From Dyella_B sp035690825 (lineage in GTDB: Bacteria > Pseudomonadota > Gammaproteobacteria > Xanthomonadales > Rhodanobacteraceae): a DNA stretch of 64,000 bases. Within the stretch, counting starts at the first letter, position 1; each line of letters starts with the position of its first letter. A program made the position numbers and the translations under genes. The stretch lies in contig NZ_JBQCHP010000013.1 of assembly GCF_051954575.1 (NCBI RefSeq), positions 41,529 to 105,528 on the forward strand, written 5' to 3'. Under the pieces are notes generated by a model. It worked only from the letters and a program-made list of their open reading frames with translations, was not told where the DNA came from and made no database searches. Positions 9,096 through 17,767 of the stretch are shown one piece after another.

Positions 9096-9857
9096 CTAAA
9101 CACTCGTTCCTCTGCGTTTGATCACCGCATGCCGCGCATACCGCGCCATGCAATACGCCGAATGCATCCACCCCAACTTCGCCACGCTGCGATAGATATC
9201 CCACTGCCACGACGCCGCTCGCAGCTTGTTGGCCGACAGCGACCGTTCGCGCACCAGGTACCAGGCCAAGGGTTCGGGCGATGCCACTCGCACGGCCTTG
9301 CCAGCGCGGCGAACCTGTTCCAGCCAGAACACGTAATCCTCATGGCCGATGCGCTGGAACGGTACGTCGCCGAGGCTTCGCGCATACATTCCGGTGAGGT
9401 TGCCGATGAAGTTGCTGGCGAGCATGTCCTGCCAGTTCACCTGCAGCGGCGGCGTTACCTTGCTCAGCACGCGGCCATCCTCGGCGACGCGCCAATACGA
9501 GGCGTAGCTGATCAAGGCGCGGCTGGCGAGCATGCCGGCCAACTGGTGTTCGAGCTTGGCCGGATGCCACCAATCGTCCGCATCGAGGAAGGATACGTAA
9601 TCGCCACGTGCGGCGGCGATGCCTGCGTTGCGTGCGGCGGCGACACCGCCGTTGCGCGGTTGCCGAAGCACGCGCACTCGCGCATCGAACGTCGCATACG
9701 CATCGAGCATGCCGGGCGAGCGATCGCTGGAACCGTCGTCGATGGCGATCAATTCCAGTCGGGAATGGCTTTGCGCCAGCACCGAATTGATCGCCCGCGG
9801 CAACCAGCCTTCGGCGTTGTACACCGGCATGATCACGCTGACGAGGTCGTTGCTCAT
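9096..9857 (-). CDS. Family 2 glycosyltransferase
   Basis: A 253-residue GT-A fold enzyme. It begins MSNDLVSVIMPVYNAEGW, followed by IAIDDGSSD and the metal/nucleotide-binding FLDADDWW. It transfers a sugar from a nucleotide donor onto the lipid-linked EPS repeat unit in the cytoplasm. The ATG at 9857 overlaps the upstream gene by four bases. It is the last gene of the nine-gene minus-strand EPS operon. Sugar specificity cannot be read from the sequence. Confidence 0.9.
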   Translation of the reverse strand: MSNDLVSVIMPVYNAEGWLPRAINSVLAQSHSRLELIAIDDGSSDRSPGMLDAYATFDARVRVLRQPRNGGVAAARNAGIAAARGDYVSFLDADDWWHPAKLEHQLAGMLASRALISYASYWRVAEDGRVLSKVTPPLQVNWQDMLASNFIGNLTGMYARSLGDVPFQRIGHEDYVFWLEQVRRAGKAVRVASPEPLAWYLVRERSLSANKLRAASWQWDIYRSVAKLGWMHSAYCMARYARHAVIKRRGTSV

Positions 9858-11038
9858 GCGCGTTGCGCTTCGCTGGCGACCAGCACGCCCGGGCGCGGCA
9901 ATTCGTAGTCGCGATAATCGTGCGGATTGCCGCTCAAGCCCGCCTCCGCGGCCTTGATGATGTTGTAGACCTCGCGCGCGGTGACGTAATGCAGCACGTA
10001 GCACTTGCCGTCGTTGTAGTTCGCTTCCAGATAGTGGTGCATGCGGTCGGTGGCGTCGCCCAGCAGCGTGTCCATATCGCGCTCTTGCGTGCCGTGCGTG
10101 TGGATCTTTACGAACACCCATTCGGGGCGTCCCTCGACGTGCACGCCGGTGTCGATCCATGCGTCGATCCGGTCCGGCGTGGGCGGGCAGGCGTGGCGGA
10201 TGTCGGCGTTCTCGATGCGCGGGATGAGCCCCAAGCGCCGGTTGCGCCAGTTCAAACCGAGCGGTCCTTGCACGATCATCAGGTCGCCGCTGGGCTTGCC
10301 GCCGACACGCACCGGCTCGCCGGTGTCGTGCGATTTGGGCTTGGCGGGGTCGTCCGTGGCGTAGTAGATCGCGTTGATCATGCGCGTCTGGGTTTCGCTG
10401 GGCGCGGAGGGCAGGGTGAAGTCGGCGTAGCAGCCCAGTTCGCGCAGCAGGATCAGTTCATTGTTGATGCCGCACCAACGTCCGTCGGCGCGGGAGTTGT
10501 CCAGGCACCAGTTGCCGTGGATAAAGGCGAAACGCAACTGGCCCGTTTTGGGATCGCGCGGCAAGGCGTTGTGCCGTTCGTGCAACACGCGGTTGAAGCG
10601 GTCGATGGTGGCGCGGAAGTTGTCGGGCGTGTCGTTGTCGTGATGCAGATGCACCTCGATTTCGCCGAAGCCGTCCGCGCACAGCGACGCCAGCTTGTGC
10701 AGGTGTTCTTCCAGGTATTCCTCTTCGGGATAGAAGAACGTGTGCTGCGGCGGCCGTCCGTCGGCGTCACGATGGGTGTTGGTCAGCTTGCGGTAATCGC
10801 GGCACCAGCGATCCACGCGGGTGCGCTGCGTCGCCAGGTCGGCCTTGCCCCAGGCCGGCTCGAAGTGATCGACGAAGCAGAACATCACATGGACCGGCTT
10901 GCCGGTCACACGCGGTGGTTTGCGGCGCAGATAACTGCCGAGCCAGATCTGCATCCGGCGCGCGCGTATGGCCAGCGTGGTGGCAATCGCCAGCATCAGC
11001 AGCAAGGCGAGTGCGACCAACAGCGCGATCGTCCACAT
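9854..11038 (-). CDS. Membrane-anchored protein of unknown function, possible metal hydrolase
   Basis: A 394-residue protein with one N-terminal transmembrane helix (about residues 3-24) and a soluble remainder. I do not recognise a characterised family. Conserved-looking polar motifs are VDHFEPAWG, EVHLHHDND, FIHGNWCLDNS and KIHTHG. These look like metal-binding histidine/aspartate clusters and resemble NodB-type deacetylase motifs in arrangement, although the TFDDG motif is absent. Its place between glycosyltransferase genes suggests modification of the EPS at the membrane. The start at 11038 shares one base with the preceding stop. Confidence 0.82.
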   Translation of the reverse strand: MWTIALLVALALLLMLAIATTLAIRARRMQIWLGSYLRRKPPRVTGKPVHVMFCFVDHFEPAWGKADLATQRTRVDRWCRDYRKLTNTHRDADGRPPQHTFFYPEEEYLEEHLHKLASLCADGFGEIEVHLHHDNDTPDNFRATIDRFNRVLHERHNALPRDPKTGQLRFAFIHGNWCLDNSRADGRWCGINNELILLRELGCYADFTLPSAPSETQTRMINAIYYATDDPAKPKSHDTGEPVRVGGKPSGDLMIVQGPLGLNWRNRRLGLIPRIENADIRHACPPTPDRIDAWIDTGVHVEGRPEWVFVKIHTHGTQERDMDTLLGDATDRMHHYLEANYNDGKCYVLHYVTAREVYNIIKAAEAGLSGNPHDYRDYELPRPGVLVASEAQRA

Positions 11039-12237
11039 CAGTGCGCTCCTTCGAGCATGCCTGGTTCAGCGACCACGGCATGGCCGCTGGGCAAAAGGGT
11101 AAGCAACTGCTCCGCGTTGTTGCGCCATTGCCGCTCGCGCTGGATATAGCGGCGCGCGGCGTCGCCCACTCGCCGGTGCTCATCTCGCTGCGTGGCCAGA
11201 TCCAGCACGCGCTGCACGCAGGCATCGATCTCGCCGCGCGCAAACAGCCAGCCGGTTTCGCCATCGCGGATCACCTCGGCCACCGGCGCGTAGTCGGGCG
11301 CGACCACGGCGACGCCCATGCCCATCAGTTCGAACAGTTTCATGGGTGAACCGTAGTGATTGGAGTTGGGCAGCACGGCGTAATCCATGCAGGCGATCCA
11401 GCTGGCGATATCCTCGTGCGCCACCCGGCCAGGCAGCAGCACGCGGTTGGACAAGCCACGCTCGGCGACCAGCGCGCGTACCGCCGGCAAGGTCTTTCCA
11501 TCCCCGACAAACACCAGCGCCAGTTGCGGCGCTTCAGACAGGCGCGCGGCGATGGCTCCGACAAAGGCGTCCACGCCATGCCAGTGCGCGAACACACCGA
11601 TATGGCCGCACACGATGCGATCGGCCAGGCCACGCGCCTTGCGCAACGCCTCGGCGTCGAAGCGCGCAGGATCGAAGCGGGACAGGTCGACCGCATTGGG
11701 CGACACCACCGATGGTGCGATCCGGCCATAAGCGGCCTGCGCCTGGTCGCGGAAATAGCTGGAGATAAATACCAGCCCGGTGCAGCGGCGCAGGCACCAG
11801 CCTTCGATGCGCCGCGCCAGGCTTTTCAAGCGCAATGGCCGCACGCGCTCGACCAGCGCCGAATCGTTGATCTCCAGCACCAGCGGAATGCCGCGTCGCT
11901 GCGCCAGCCACACCGTGGCGCATAGAAACAGCGAATAGCGCTCGTAGATCAGCTGCGGCCGTTGCCGGCGGATCGCGGCGCCGACGCGGAACAGGGTGAC
12001 CAGGTTGTAGCCCAGCTCCAGGCATTCGAACAATACGCCCGGCAGGTGCGTGATGGCGGCGGCGATGCGGCTGCGCTTGGAACTGCCCTGCGCAGTCGAT
12101 TCGTGTTCCGGATCGGCGCCGGGAAACGACAGGATCGATACGTGGTGTCCCAGTGCGCGCAAGGCATGCACGATGCCGCGGATATGCACGCCTTCTACGT
12201 GACGCCCGCGCGTGCGATGGTGATACAGGATGTTCAT
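11038..12237 (-). CDS. Family 4 glycosyltransferase
   Basis: A 399-residue GT-B enzyme starting MNILYHHRTRGRHVEGVHI. The N-terminal domain contains LIYERYSLF, and the C-terminal donor domain contains LVFVGDGKTLP and GSPMKLFELMGMGVAVVAPD, the EX7E-type region of GT4. It builds one linkage of the EPS repeat unit. A longer upstream frame exists, but the ATG at 12237 overlaps the previous gene by four bases, as in the rest of the operon, so this start was chosen. Confidence 0.9.
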   Translation of the reverse strand: MNILYHHRTRGRHVEGVHIRGIVHALRALGHHVSILSFPGADPEHESTAQGSSKRSRIAAAITHLPGVLFECLELGYNLVTLFRVGAAIRRQRPQLIYERYSLFLCATVWLAQRRGIPLVLEINDSALVERVRPLRLKSLARRIEGWCLRRCTGLVFISSYFRDQAQAAYGRIAPSVVSPNAVDLSRFDPARFDAEALRKARGLADRIVCGHIGVFAHWHGVDAFVGAIAARLSEAPQLALVFVGDGKTLPAVRALVAERGLSNRVLLPGRVAHEDIASWIACMDYAVLPNSNHYGSPMKLFELMGMGVAVVAPDYAPVAEVIRDGETGWLFARGEIDACVQRVLDLATQRDEHRRVGDAARRYIQRERQWRNNAEQLLTLLPSGHAVVAEPGMLEGAH

Positions 12238-12875
12238 CGCGTCTCCTGCGGCAACGCGCGAAACGCGTAGCCGTCGCGCAGCCATTCCGGCAGCAGCACG
12301 GTGAGCGCATCGCGCGCGCGATCGCTGTCGTCGTGCATCAGTACGATATCGCCGGGCGAGGGCGGATCGGCGCGCAACCGGTCCACCATCACGCGGGTAG
12401 GGTGGTCCTGGTAATCGAGGCTGTCGTACGACCAATAGACAAAGCTGCGCCGATGCACGGCGAAATAGCACAACAGATCCGCACCCACGTAACCGTGCGG
12501 CGGGCGCATGCGATGGTGCAGGCGCCCGTCGAAGGCGCTCAGCAAGGCATCGGTGCTGTGGATCTCGTTGAGCTTCTTGCGCGTGGTCATGCGCTTGAAC
12601 GACCAGTGGCTATAGGAGTGATTGCCCACCATGTGCCCTTCGGCGACGATGCGCTCCACCAGCTTGGGATGGCGCTCGATCTTCTGGCCCACCAGGAAAA
12701 AACTCGCCTTCACGCCGTGCGTGGCGAGCAGATCGAGCAATGGCGGCGTATGCGTCGGATCGGGGCCGTCGTCGAAGGTGAGGTAGCGGATGTTGTCGCG
12801 AGAGGCGCCCTTGGTCTGCACCAGCGCATCCGGAAACAAGCTCAGCCAATGATGTTTTTTTGGTCTCATATTCAT
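12234..12875 (-). CDS. NodB-type polysaccharide deacetylase
   Basis: A 213-residue CE4/NodB-domain protein without a clear signal peptide. All core motifs are present: YLTFDDGPD (catalytic Asp and metal Asp), GNHSYSHWS (two metal histidines), RPPHGYVG, and IVLMHDDSD. It removes acetyl groups from N-acetylated sugars, either on the EPS or on a lipid-linked intermediate. Overlaps of four bases with both neighbours place it firmly in the EPS operon. The short N terminus suggests a cytoplasmic or membrane-surface location. Confidence 0.92.
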   Translation of the reverse strand: MNMRPKKHHWLSLFPDALVQTKGASRDNIRYLTFDDGPDPTHTPPLLDLLATHGVKASFFLVGQKIERHPKLVERIVAEGHMVGNHSYSHWSFKRMTTRKKLNEIHSTDALLSAFDGRLHHRMRPPHGYVGADLLCYFAVHRRSFVYWSYDSLDYQDHPTRVMVDRLRADPPSPGDIVLMHDDSDRARDALTVLLPEWLRDGYAFRALPQETR

Positions 12876-14041
12876 GCGGATGCCCCTGCAGCGGCTGACG
12901 ACTCCACGGCGGCGTGCAGGATGGCGTCGAGTTGGCGGATGTTGTCTTCCCAGCGAAAGCCGCGGGCGTGCGCGGCGATGCGCTTGTGGTTCCAGCGGCG
13001 TGCACTGGCGTCGATCAATGCGGTCGATAGCGCCAATCGCACGCGCGGCGGCACCAGGATGCCGGCGTAATGCGGCACCACTTCCGGAATGCCGCCGACG
13101 TGGGTGGCGACCACCGGCGTGCCGCAGGCCATCGCTTCCAGCACCACGTTCGGCACGCCTTCATTATGGCTGGGCAGGCACAGCAGATCGGCGGAGCGGA
13201 ACCAGTCGCCCAGTTCGTCATGCGCGACCGCGCCGGCCAATTCGACGTGATCGAGGCAACCCAGCGCCTTGGCCCGTTCGAGCAACGGGGTGCGAGCGGG
13301 GCCGGCGCCGACATAGATCAGGCGCGCCAGGGGCTGCTTGGCGAGCAAGGCCGGAAACGCTTCGAGCAAGTCGAGGCAACCCTTGGAGGGCTTCAGGTTG
13401 CCCACATACAACAGCAACGGCGAATACGTGGAAAGGCCCAGCTTCGCGCGCGATGCGGCCCGCGTTTCGGGACGGAAGATGGATGCATCGACGCCGTTGT
13501 AAAGCACGTGCACATTGGCCGGCTGCGTGCCCAATCCGATCGCCTTGATCGCCAGTGCGCGGCTGACCGCGACCACGCTCGCCGCGCCTTTCAGCGCCGA
13601 GCGGATCTGCGGGCGCTGCAGCAGGTGATTGGCCTGCACGTTGAGATCGCTGCCATGCACCTTCACCACATAGGGAATGCGCAACCAGCGCGCCAGCCAG
13701 CCCACGGCGGCGCCATCGGGATAGGCCCAGCTGACCACCATGCAATCGTAGTGCGCCTGTCGTATCTGACGACCGCGCTGCCACAGCAGCGACAACAGCC
13801 AGCAGAACGCGTGCAGCGAGCGGCCGATGCGCGGCAGAAACACGAACACGAAATAATCGGTGCGCAGATTGCTTGCGTTCACTTCGCCTTTGCGCTCGCC
13901 GAGCCGCTCGCGAAAGTCGATCGCGGTGAGCACGTCCACTTCGTGCAGTTGCCCCAGGCGTTCGAACTGCTGGCGATTGAAGGCCCCGCGTAGCGGATCC
14001 CAAGGTGTTGGAAAGAGGTTGGTGAGGATCAGCACTTTCAT
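12872..14041 (-). CDS. Family 4 glycosyltransferase
   Basis: A 389-residue GT-B enzyme. It begins MKVLILTNLFPTPWDPLRGAF, followed by VKVHGSDLN and VLYNGVD. The donor domain contains LLLYVGNLKPSKG and SHNEGVPNVVLEAMACGTPVVAT (EX7E motif), typical of GT4 enzymes using UDP- or GDP-sugars. It is coupled by four-base overlaps to the deacetylase downstream and to another GT4 upstream. Confidence 0.92.
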   Translation of the reverse strand: MKVLILTNLFPTPWDPLRGAFNRQQFERLGQLHEVDVLTAIDFRERLGERKGEVNASNLRTDYFVFVFLPRIGRSLHAFCWLLSLLWQRGRQIRQAHYDCMVVSWAYPDGAAVGWLARWLRIPYVVKVHGSDLNVQANHLLQRPQIRSALKGAASVVAVSRALAIKAIGLGTQPANVHVLYNGVDASIFRPETRAASRAKLGLSTYSPLLLYVGNLKPSKGCLDLLEAFPALLAKQPLARLIYVGAGPARTPLLERAKALGCLDHVELAGAVAHDELGDWFRSADLLCLPSHNEGVPNVVLEAMACGTPVVATHVGGIPEVVPHYAGILVPPRVRLALSTALIDASARRWNHKRIAAHARGFRWEDNIRQLDAILHAAVESSAAAGASA

Positions 14042-15150
14042 GGCGTCTTGCCGCCTTCATAAAGTTGCGCGTAGCGCATCGCCATCGTTTCCAGTGAGCC
14101 GTAACGCTCCACCCAGGCGCGCGCCGCCTGGCCCAGGGCCGTGGCGCGCTGCGGATTGCGCAACAGCACCAGCATCGCTTGCGCCAAGGCATCCGGATTG
14201 CCTGCCGGCACCAGGCAGCCGTTGACGCCGTCACGCACGATCTCGCCATTGCCGCCGACCTGGGTGGCGACGATGGGCAACGCCACGGCGCTCGCTTCCA
14301 GCAAGGCCATCGAATAGCCCTCGCTGAGCGAGGGCAGCACGAACATGTCCAGGCCTTGCAGCAAATCGCGCACGTCGCTGCGGTCGCCGAGGAAATGCAC
14401 GCTATCGGCCACGCCTGCGTCGATGGCGCCTTGCTGCAGCGATGCGCGGAGCTCGCCATCGCCGATCAGCACCAGCGCCGTGTCGGCATGCTGTTCGTGC
14501 ACCTGCCTGAAGGCGCGGATCAGGCCAAGCTGGTCCTTGGTCCAGTTCAAGCGTCCGACCGTGCCGATGATGCGGGTGTTCTCGGGCAAATTGAGTTGGT
14601 GCGCGATGCGCTCGTGCGCGCGCGGCGAAGCCGTCTGGAACGCATCCACATGGATGCCGTTCGGCACCACGCGCGCTTTTGCGGACGGAACGATGCCGCG
14701 TTGAATGGCGTCGTTACGCGCCGCCTCACAGACGGTCACCACCGTATCGGTGCGGATCAGCGCACGCCGGTACAGCCACTCGCGCCGGCGCGCGCGACGA
14801 TTGACGCCCATGCCGTGCCGCGTATTGATCACCTGCCGCACGGGCAGGCCACAGGTGGCGAGCACCGCCTGGTAATGCGCGACCGCATTATGGGTGTGCA
14901 ATACCTCGGTGGCGTGGTCGCCTACCATGCGGCGGGCGCGCGCCAGCGCGGTCAGGTCCAGGCCATCGCGCTTGCCGCAGGCGGTCACCGCGATACCCAG
15001 TTCGTCCAGCTCGTGCGCCAGGCTGCCGGAGGTGTACAGGCACACCACCTGGCAACGATGGCCCTGGCGATGCTGATACTTCACCAGCTCCAGCACCATG
15101 CGCTCGAGGCCGCCGCGATCCAGGCTTTCGACGAAGTGGGTGATGTTCAC
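14038..15150 (-). CDS. Family 4 glycosyltransferase
   Basis: A 370-residue GT-B enzyme. It begins MNITHFVESLDRGGLERMVLEL, a GT4 signature, with VLHTHNAVAHY, VPNGIHVDAF, IGTVGRLNWTKDQ and SLSEGYSMALLEASA following in the expected order. It adds a sugar during EPS repeat-unit assembly on the cytoplasmic face. Four-base overlaps with both neighbours indicate translational coupling. Confidence 0.92.
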   Translation of the reverse strand: MNITHFVESLDRGGLERMVLELVKYQHRQGHRCQVVCLYTSGSLAHELDELGIAVTACGKRDGLDLTALARARRMVGDHATEVLHTHNAVAHYQAVLATCGLPVRQVINTRHGMGVNRRARRREWLYRRALIRTDTVVTVCEAARNDAIQRGIVPSAKARVVPNGIHVDAFQTASPRAHERIAHQLNLPENTRIIGTVGRLNWTKDQLGLIRAFRQVHEQHADTALVLIGDGELRASLQQGAIDAGVADSVHFLGDRSDVRDLLQGLDMFVLPSLSEGYSMALLEASAVALPIVATQVGGNGEIVRDGVNGCLVPAGNPDALAQAMLVLLRNPQRATALGQAARAWVERYGSLETMAMRYAQLYEGGKTP

Positions 15151-16505
15151 GGCGCCAGCTCCGATACCGTGACGCGGCGTTTTCCGCTACGGGTGAGCGG
15201 AATATCGTCCACGAAGTGGCAATGGAGCTGAACGCTGTCGCCAAGCACCTTGTCGACCTCGCGCTGGATGTATGCGAGCGACGCGTCGTCGAAGCCGGCG
15301 CCGCGCACGATGGAAAGATCGAGCCGATCGAGCTGGCGCTGTACCAGTTGAAAGCGCTGCAAGCCTGGCACGTCCTTGAGCATGTGCGGGAAAAATTCGC
15401 CGGGCAGAACATGCCCGCCCCGCGTGCGAATCGCATCCAGCACGCGGCCATCGACACGGTCGAGCAGCGGCAAGCCGCGTCCGCACGCGCAACGCTGGGT
15501 GGACGCCGTCGCCATGTCGCCGTTGGCGTAGCGCACGAACGGCATGCCGTAGTTGAAAAGGTCGGTGATGATCACCTCGCCGGTGGTGCAATTGCGGGCG
15601 GCGCCATCGGGTATGCGCAGCTCCACCGCCAGGTGGTCGCTGTTGACGTGCAGGCCGTGGCGTTGCTCGCATTCGGCGGCGATCAGCATGAATTCGCGGC
15701 AGCCATAGGTGTTGAACGCCGGCGCGCCGAACGCCTGCTGGATCGCATCGCGCTGGAAGGCGTGCATCGCCTCGGCGCCACCGATGATGGCTTGCGGCTG
15801 CCACACCTTGCGGCCGCAAGCGAGCAGCCATTGCGACAACTGCATCAATGGCCCGACATAGGCGACGATGATGTCCGGCCGGTAGCGGTCGATCGCATCG
15901 GCGTACTCGGCCATGTTCGCTTCGGTCATCCTGAAGCTGTTGAGTACGCGGCGCGCAAAGACGGCGTTGTAGAGGCGATCCTTCAGCTGATGCGCGCGGG
16001 TGGGATCGCCGACCGCGCCGCCCCACAGGAACAGCGTGCGGCGTCCCATGCGCGAACCGGCCCATTCGTAGCCGCGCCACATCACGGCGGTGCGGCGGTC
16101 GTTGCTTTCGCGCGTAAAGCCGAAGCGCATCGGCTCGCCGGTGGATCCGCCGGTGGCCTTGTACAACAGGCGATCGCGCCAGGAATCGGCCTTGAACTCA
16201 TCGAAATGCTCGCGGATCTCGGCCTTGGTCAGGATCGGCAGGCGTGCGTAGTCGTCGAGATTGCGGATGTCGCCAGGTGCAAGGCCCAGTTCACCCCAGC
16301 GCCGGCGGTAGTAGGGCACTTCGCGATAGCAATGCTCGAGCAGGCGTTGCAGTCGTTCCCATTGCAATGCTGCGATCCGTTCCGGTGCCAGCCACTGGTC
16401 GCGCCGATACGCATCGAGATAAGCGAGTGTGCGGCGACGGCGCAGGCCCGTTTCGTAAGCCGGAAACAGCACGCGCCGGAAAGCCGCTTCATACAGGCCG
16501 CTCAT
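15147..16505 (-). CDS. PaaK/CapK-like AMP-forming ligase family protein
   Basis: A 452-residue adenylate-forming enzyme of the phenylacetate-CoA ligase (PaaK/CapK) type. The ATP-binding loop reads KATGGSTGEPMRF near residue 125. NTYGCREFMLIAAEC corresponds to the A5 region, and LLDRVDGRVLDAIRTRGG to the A8 hinge. Members occur in capsule/EPS loci and are thought to activate a carboxylate for attachment to the polysaccharide; the substrate is unknown. The start is the ATG at 16505, overlapping the upstream ligase gene. No second lysine typical of full CoA ligases could be assigned with certainty. Confidence 0.88.
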   Translation of the reverse strand: MSGLYEAAFRRVLFPAYETGLRRRRTLAYLDAYRRDQWLAPERIAALQWERLQRLLEHCYREVPYYRRRWGELGLAPGDIRNLDDYARLPILTKAEIREHFDEFKADSWRDRLLYKATGGSTGEPMRFGFTRESNDRRTAVMWRGYEWAGSRMGRRTLFLWGGAVGDPTRAHQLKDRLYNAVFARRVLNSFRMTEANMAEYADAIDRYRPDIIVAYVGPLMQLSQWLLACGRKVWQPQAIIGGAEAMHAFQRDAIQQAFGAPAFNTYGCREFMLIAAECEQRHGLHVNSDHLAVELRIPDGAARNCTTGEVIITDLFNYGMPFVRYANGDMATASTQRCACGRGLPLLDRVDGRVLDAIRTRGGHVLPGEFFPHMLKDVPGLQRFQLVQRQLDRLDLSIVRGAGFDDASLAYIQREVDKVLGDSVQLHCHFVDDIPLTRSGKRRVTVSELAP

Positions 16506-17767
16506 GTGGATACCCGCAACAGCACGGCGACCAGCACGAAGAACCCGACGATGCTGCCGGCGGAGGCCGAAAACCACAGCCACCCGTTGCTCGCCAGCTT
16601 GAACAGCCGCAACCCAGGAAAGCGTTGCCGCGCGCTGACGTAGTAGCCCGCCACCATCGCGGCCACCAGATACATCACCACCGTATAGCTGCGGCTCAAG
16701 AAAAACGCAGCCGCAAACAGCCCGCACAGCGACAGCAGCAAGGTCAGCGCCATGCGTTGTTCGCCTTGCCAGGCCTTGGCGCGCGCCGGATCGTCCAGGG
16801 CTACCGGCTTATGGCGCAGCACGGTCAGCATCATCCAGAAGCCGTAGCCGACAAACGCCAGCCACAGCATGTAGCCGACAAAGCCCGTCTCGGCCAGCAC
16901 CAGCACGAAGGAGTTGTGCGCGGTCAGGTCGTTGTACTCGGTGAAATTGCCGGCGCCGACGCCAAACACCGGATGGGACAGGAACATGTGCAGGCCTTCG
17001 TACCACGCATCCACGCGGCCGAATGCCGATTCCTCATCCGGATCCAACTCCTGCATGCGCGAGGAAAGCAGCTTCATGCAGGCCAGGCCGACCACGCCCA
17101 GCGTGCCGGCGGTAATAAAGCCGCGCCGATACCAGACATACACGCCCGCCACCACCAGCACCGCCAGCAGCGCGCCGCGCGAATTGGTGAGATAGGTGCC
17201 GTAGCACAGCAAGCCGGCGCAAGTGAGCCAGAACAGGCGCGTCAGCATACCGCCCAGCGTGCTGAGAAACGCCGCCATCGGAATGGTGGTGGCGAACAGC
17301 AGGCCCAGGTCGTTCGGGTCGTTGAATATGCCGACATATTGAATGCGTCCGTCTTCGGAAATCGGCACACCGGTCCAGCCCACGCCGTTGCGGGCTTGCC
17401 CGATGCCATGTATCGCCAGCACCACCGAACACAACACGAACACGGCCATGGTGATCTTTACGCGTTGCTGCGTATGGCAGGCGGTGGCGAGTACGAAGAA
17501 GGCGATCGCGATCGGGCCGAATTTCTCCAATTGATCGAGCGCGCCGCCAACCCAGCCGTTCACCACCACCGAGATCATCAGCACCAGCAGAAAGACCGGC
17601 ATGATGATGAACTGCGGCGCTGCAAAGGTCTTGGCATTGGAAGCCAGCCAGCACAGAAACGCTGCGACCAGCACCACCGGCAGGATCGGTATGCCGGTAA
17701 AGGCCGCCATGTATTCCTGCGGCCGGATGATGGTCAGCACCAGATAGGTAAGAATCAGCGGAAACAT
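16502..17767 (-). CDS. O-antigen ligase/polymerase (Wzy/WaaL-like) membrane protein
   Basis: A 421-residue protein with about 11-12 transmembrane helices. The characteristic periplasmic loop region contains the ligase-type motif FLSHPVFGVGAGNFTEYNDLTAHNS..., with the GxGxGNF and HNS elements. It joins lipid-linked repeat units or transfers them to an acceptor in the periplasm, and is the best candidate for the EPS polymerase. The ATG at 17767 shares a base with the stop of the upstream deacetylase gene, which decides against the longer upstream reading frame. Confidence 0.88.
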   Translation of the reverse strand: MFPLILTYLVLTIIRPQEYMAAFTGIPILPVVLVAAFLCWLASNAKTFAAPQFIIMPVFLLVLMISVVVNGWVGGALDQLEKFGPIAIAFFVLATACHTQQRVKITMAVFVLCSVVLAIHGIGQARNGVGWTGVPISEDGRIQYVGIFNDPNDLGLLFATTIPMAAFLSTLGGMLTRLFWLTCAGLLCYGTYLTNSRGALLAVLVVAGVYVWYRRGFITAGTLGVVGLACMKLLSSRMQELDPDEESAFGRVDAWYEGLHMFLSHPVFGVGAGNFTEYNDLTAHNSFVLVLAETGFVGYMLWLAFVGYGFWMMLTVLRHKPVALDDPARAKAWQGEQRMALTLLLSLCGLFAAAFFLSRSYTVVMYLVAAMVAGYYVSARQRFPGLRLFKLASNGWLWFSASAGSIVGFFVLVAVLLRVST

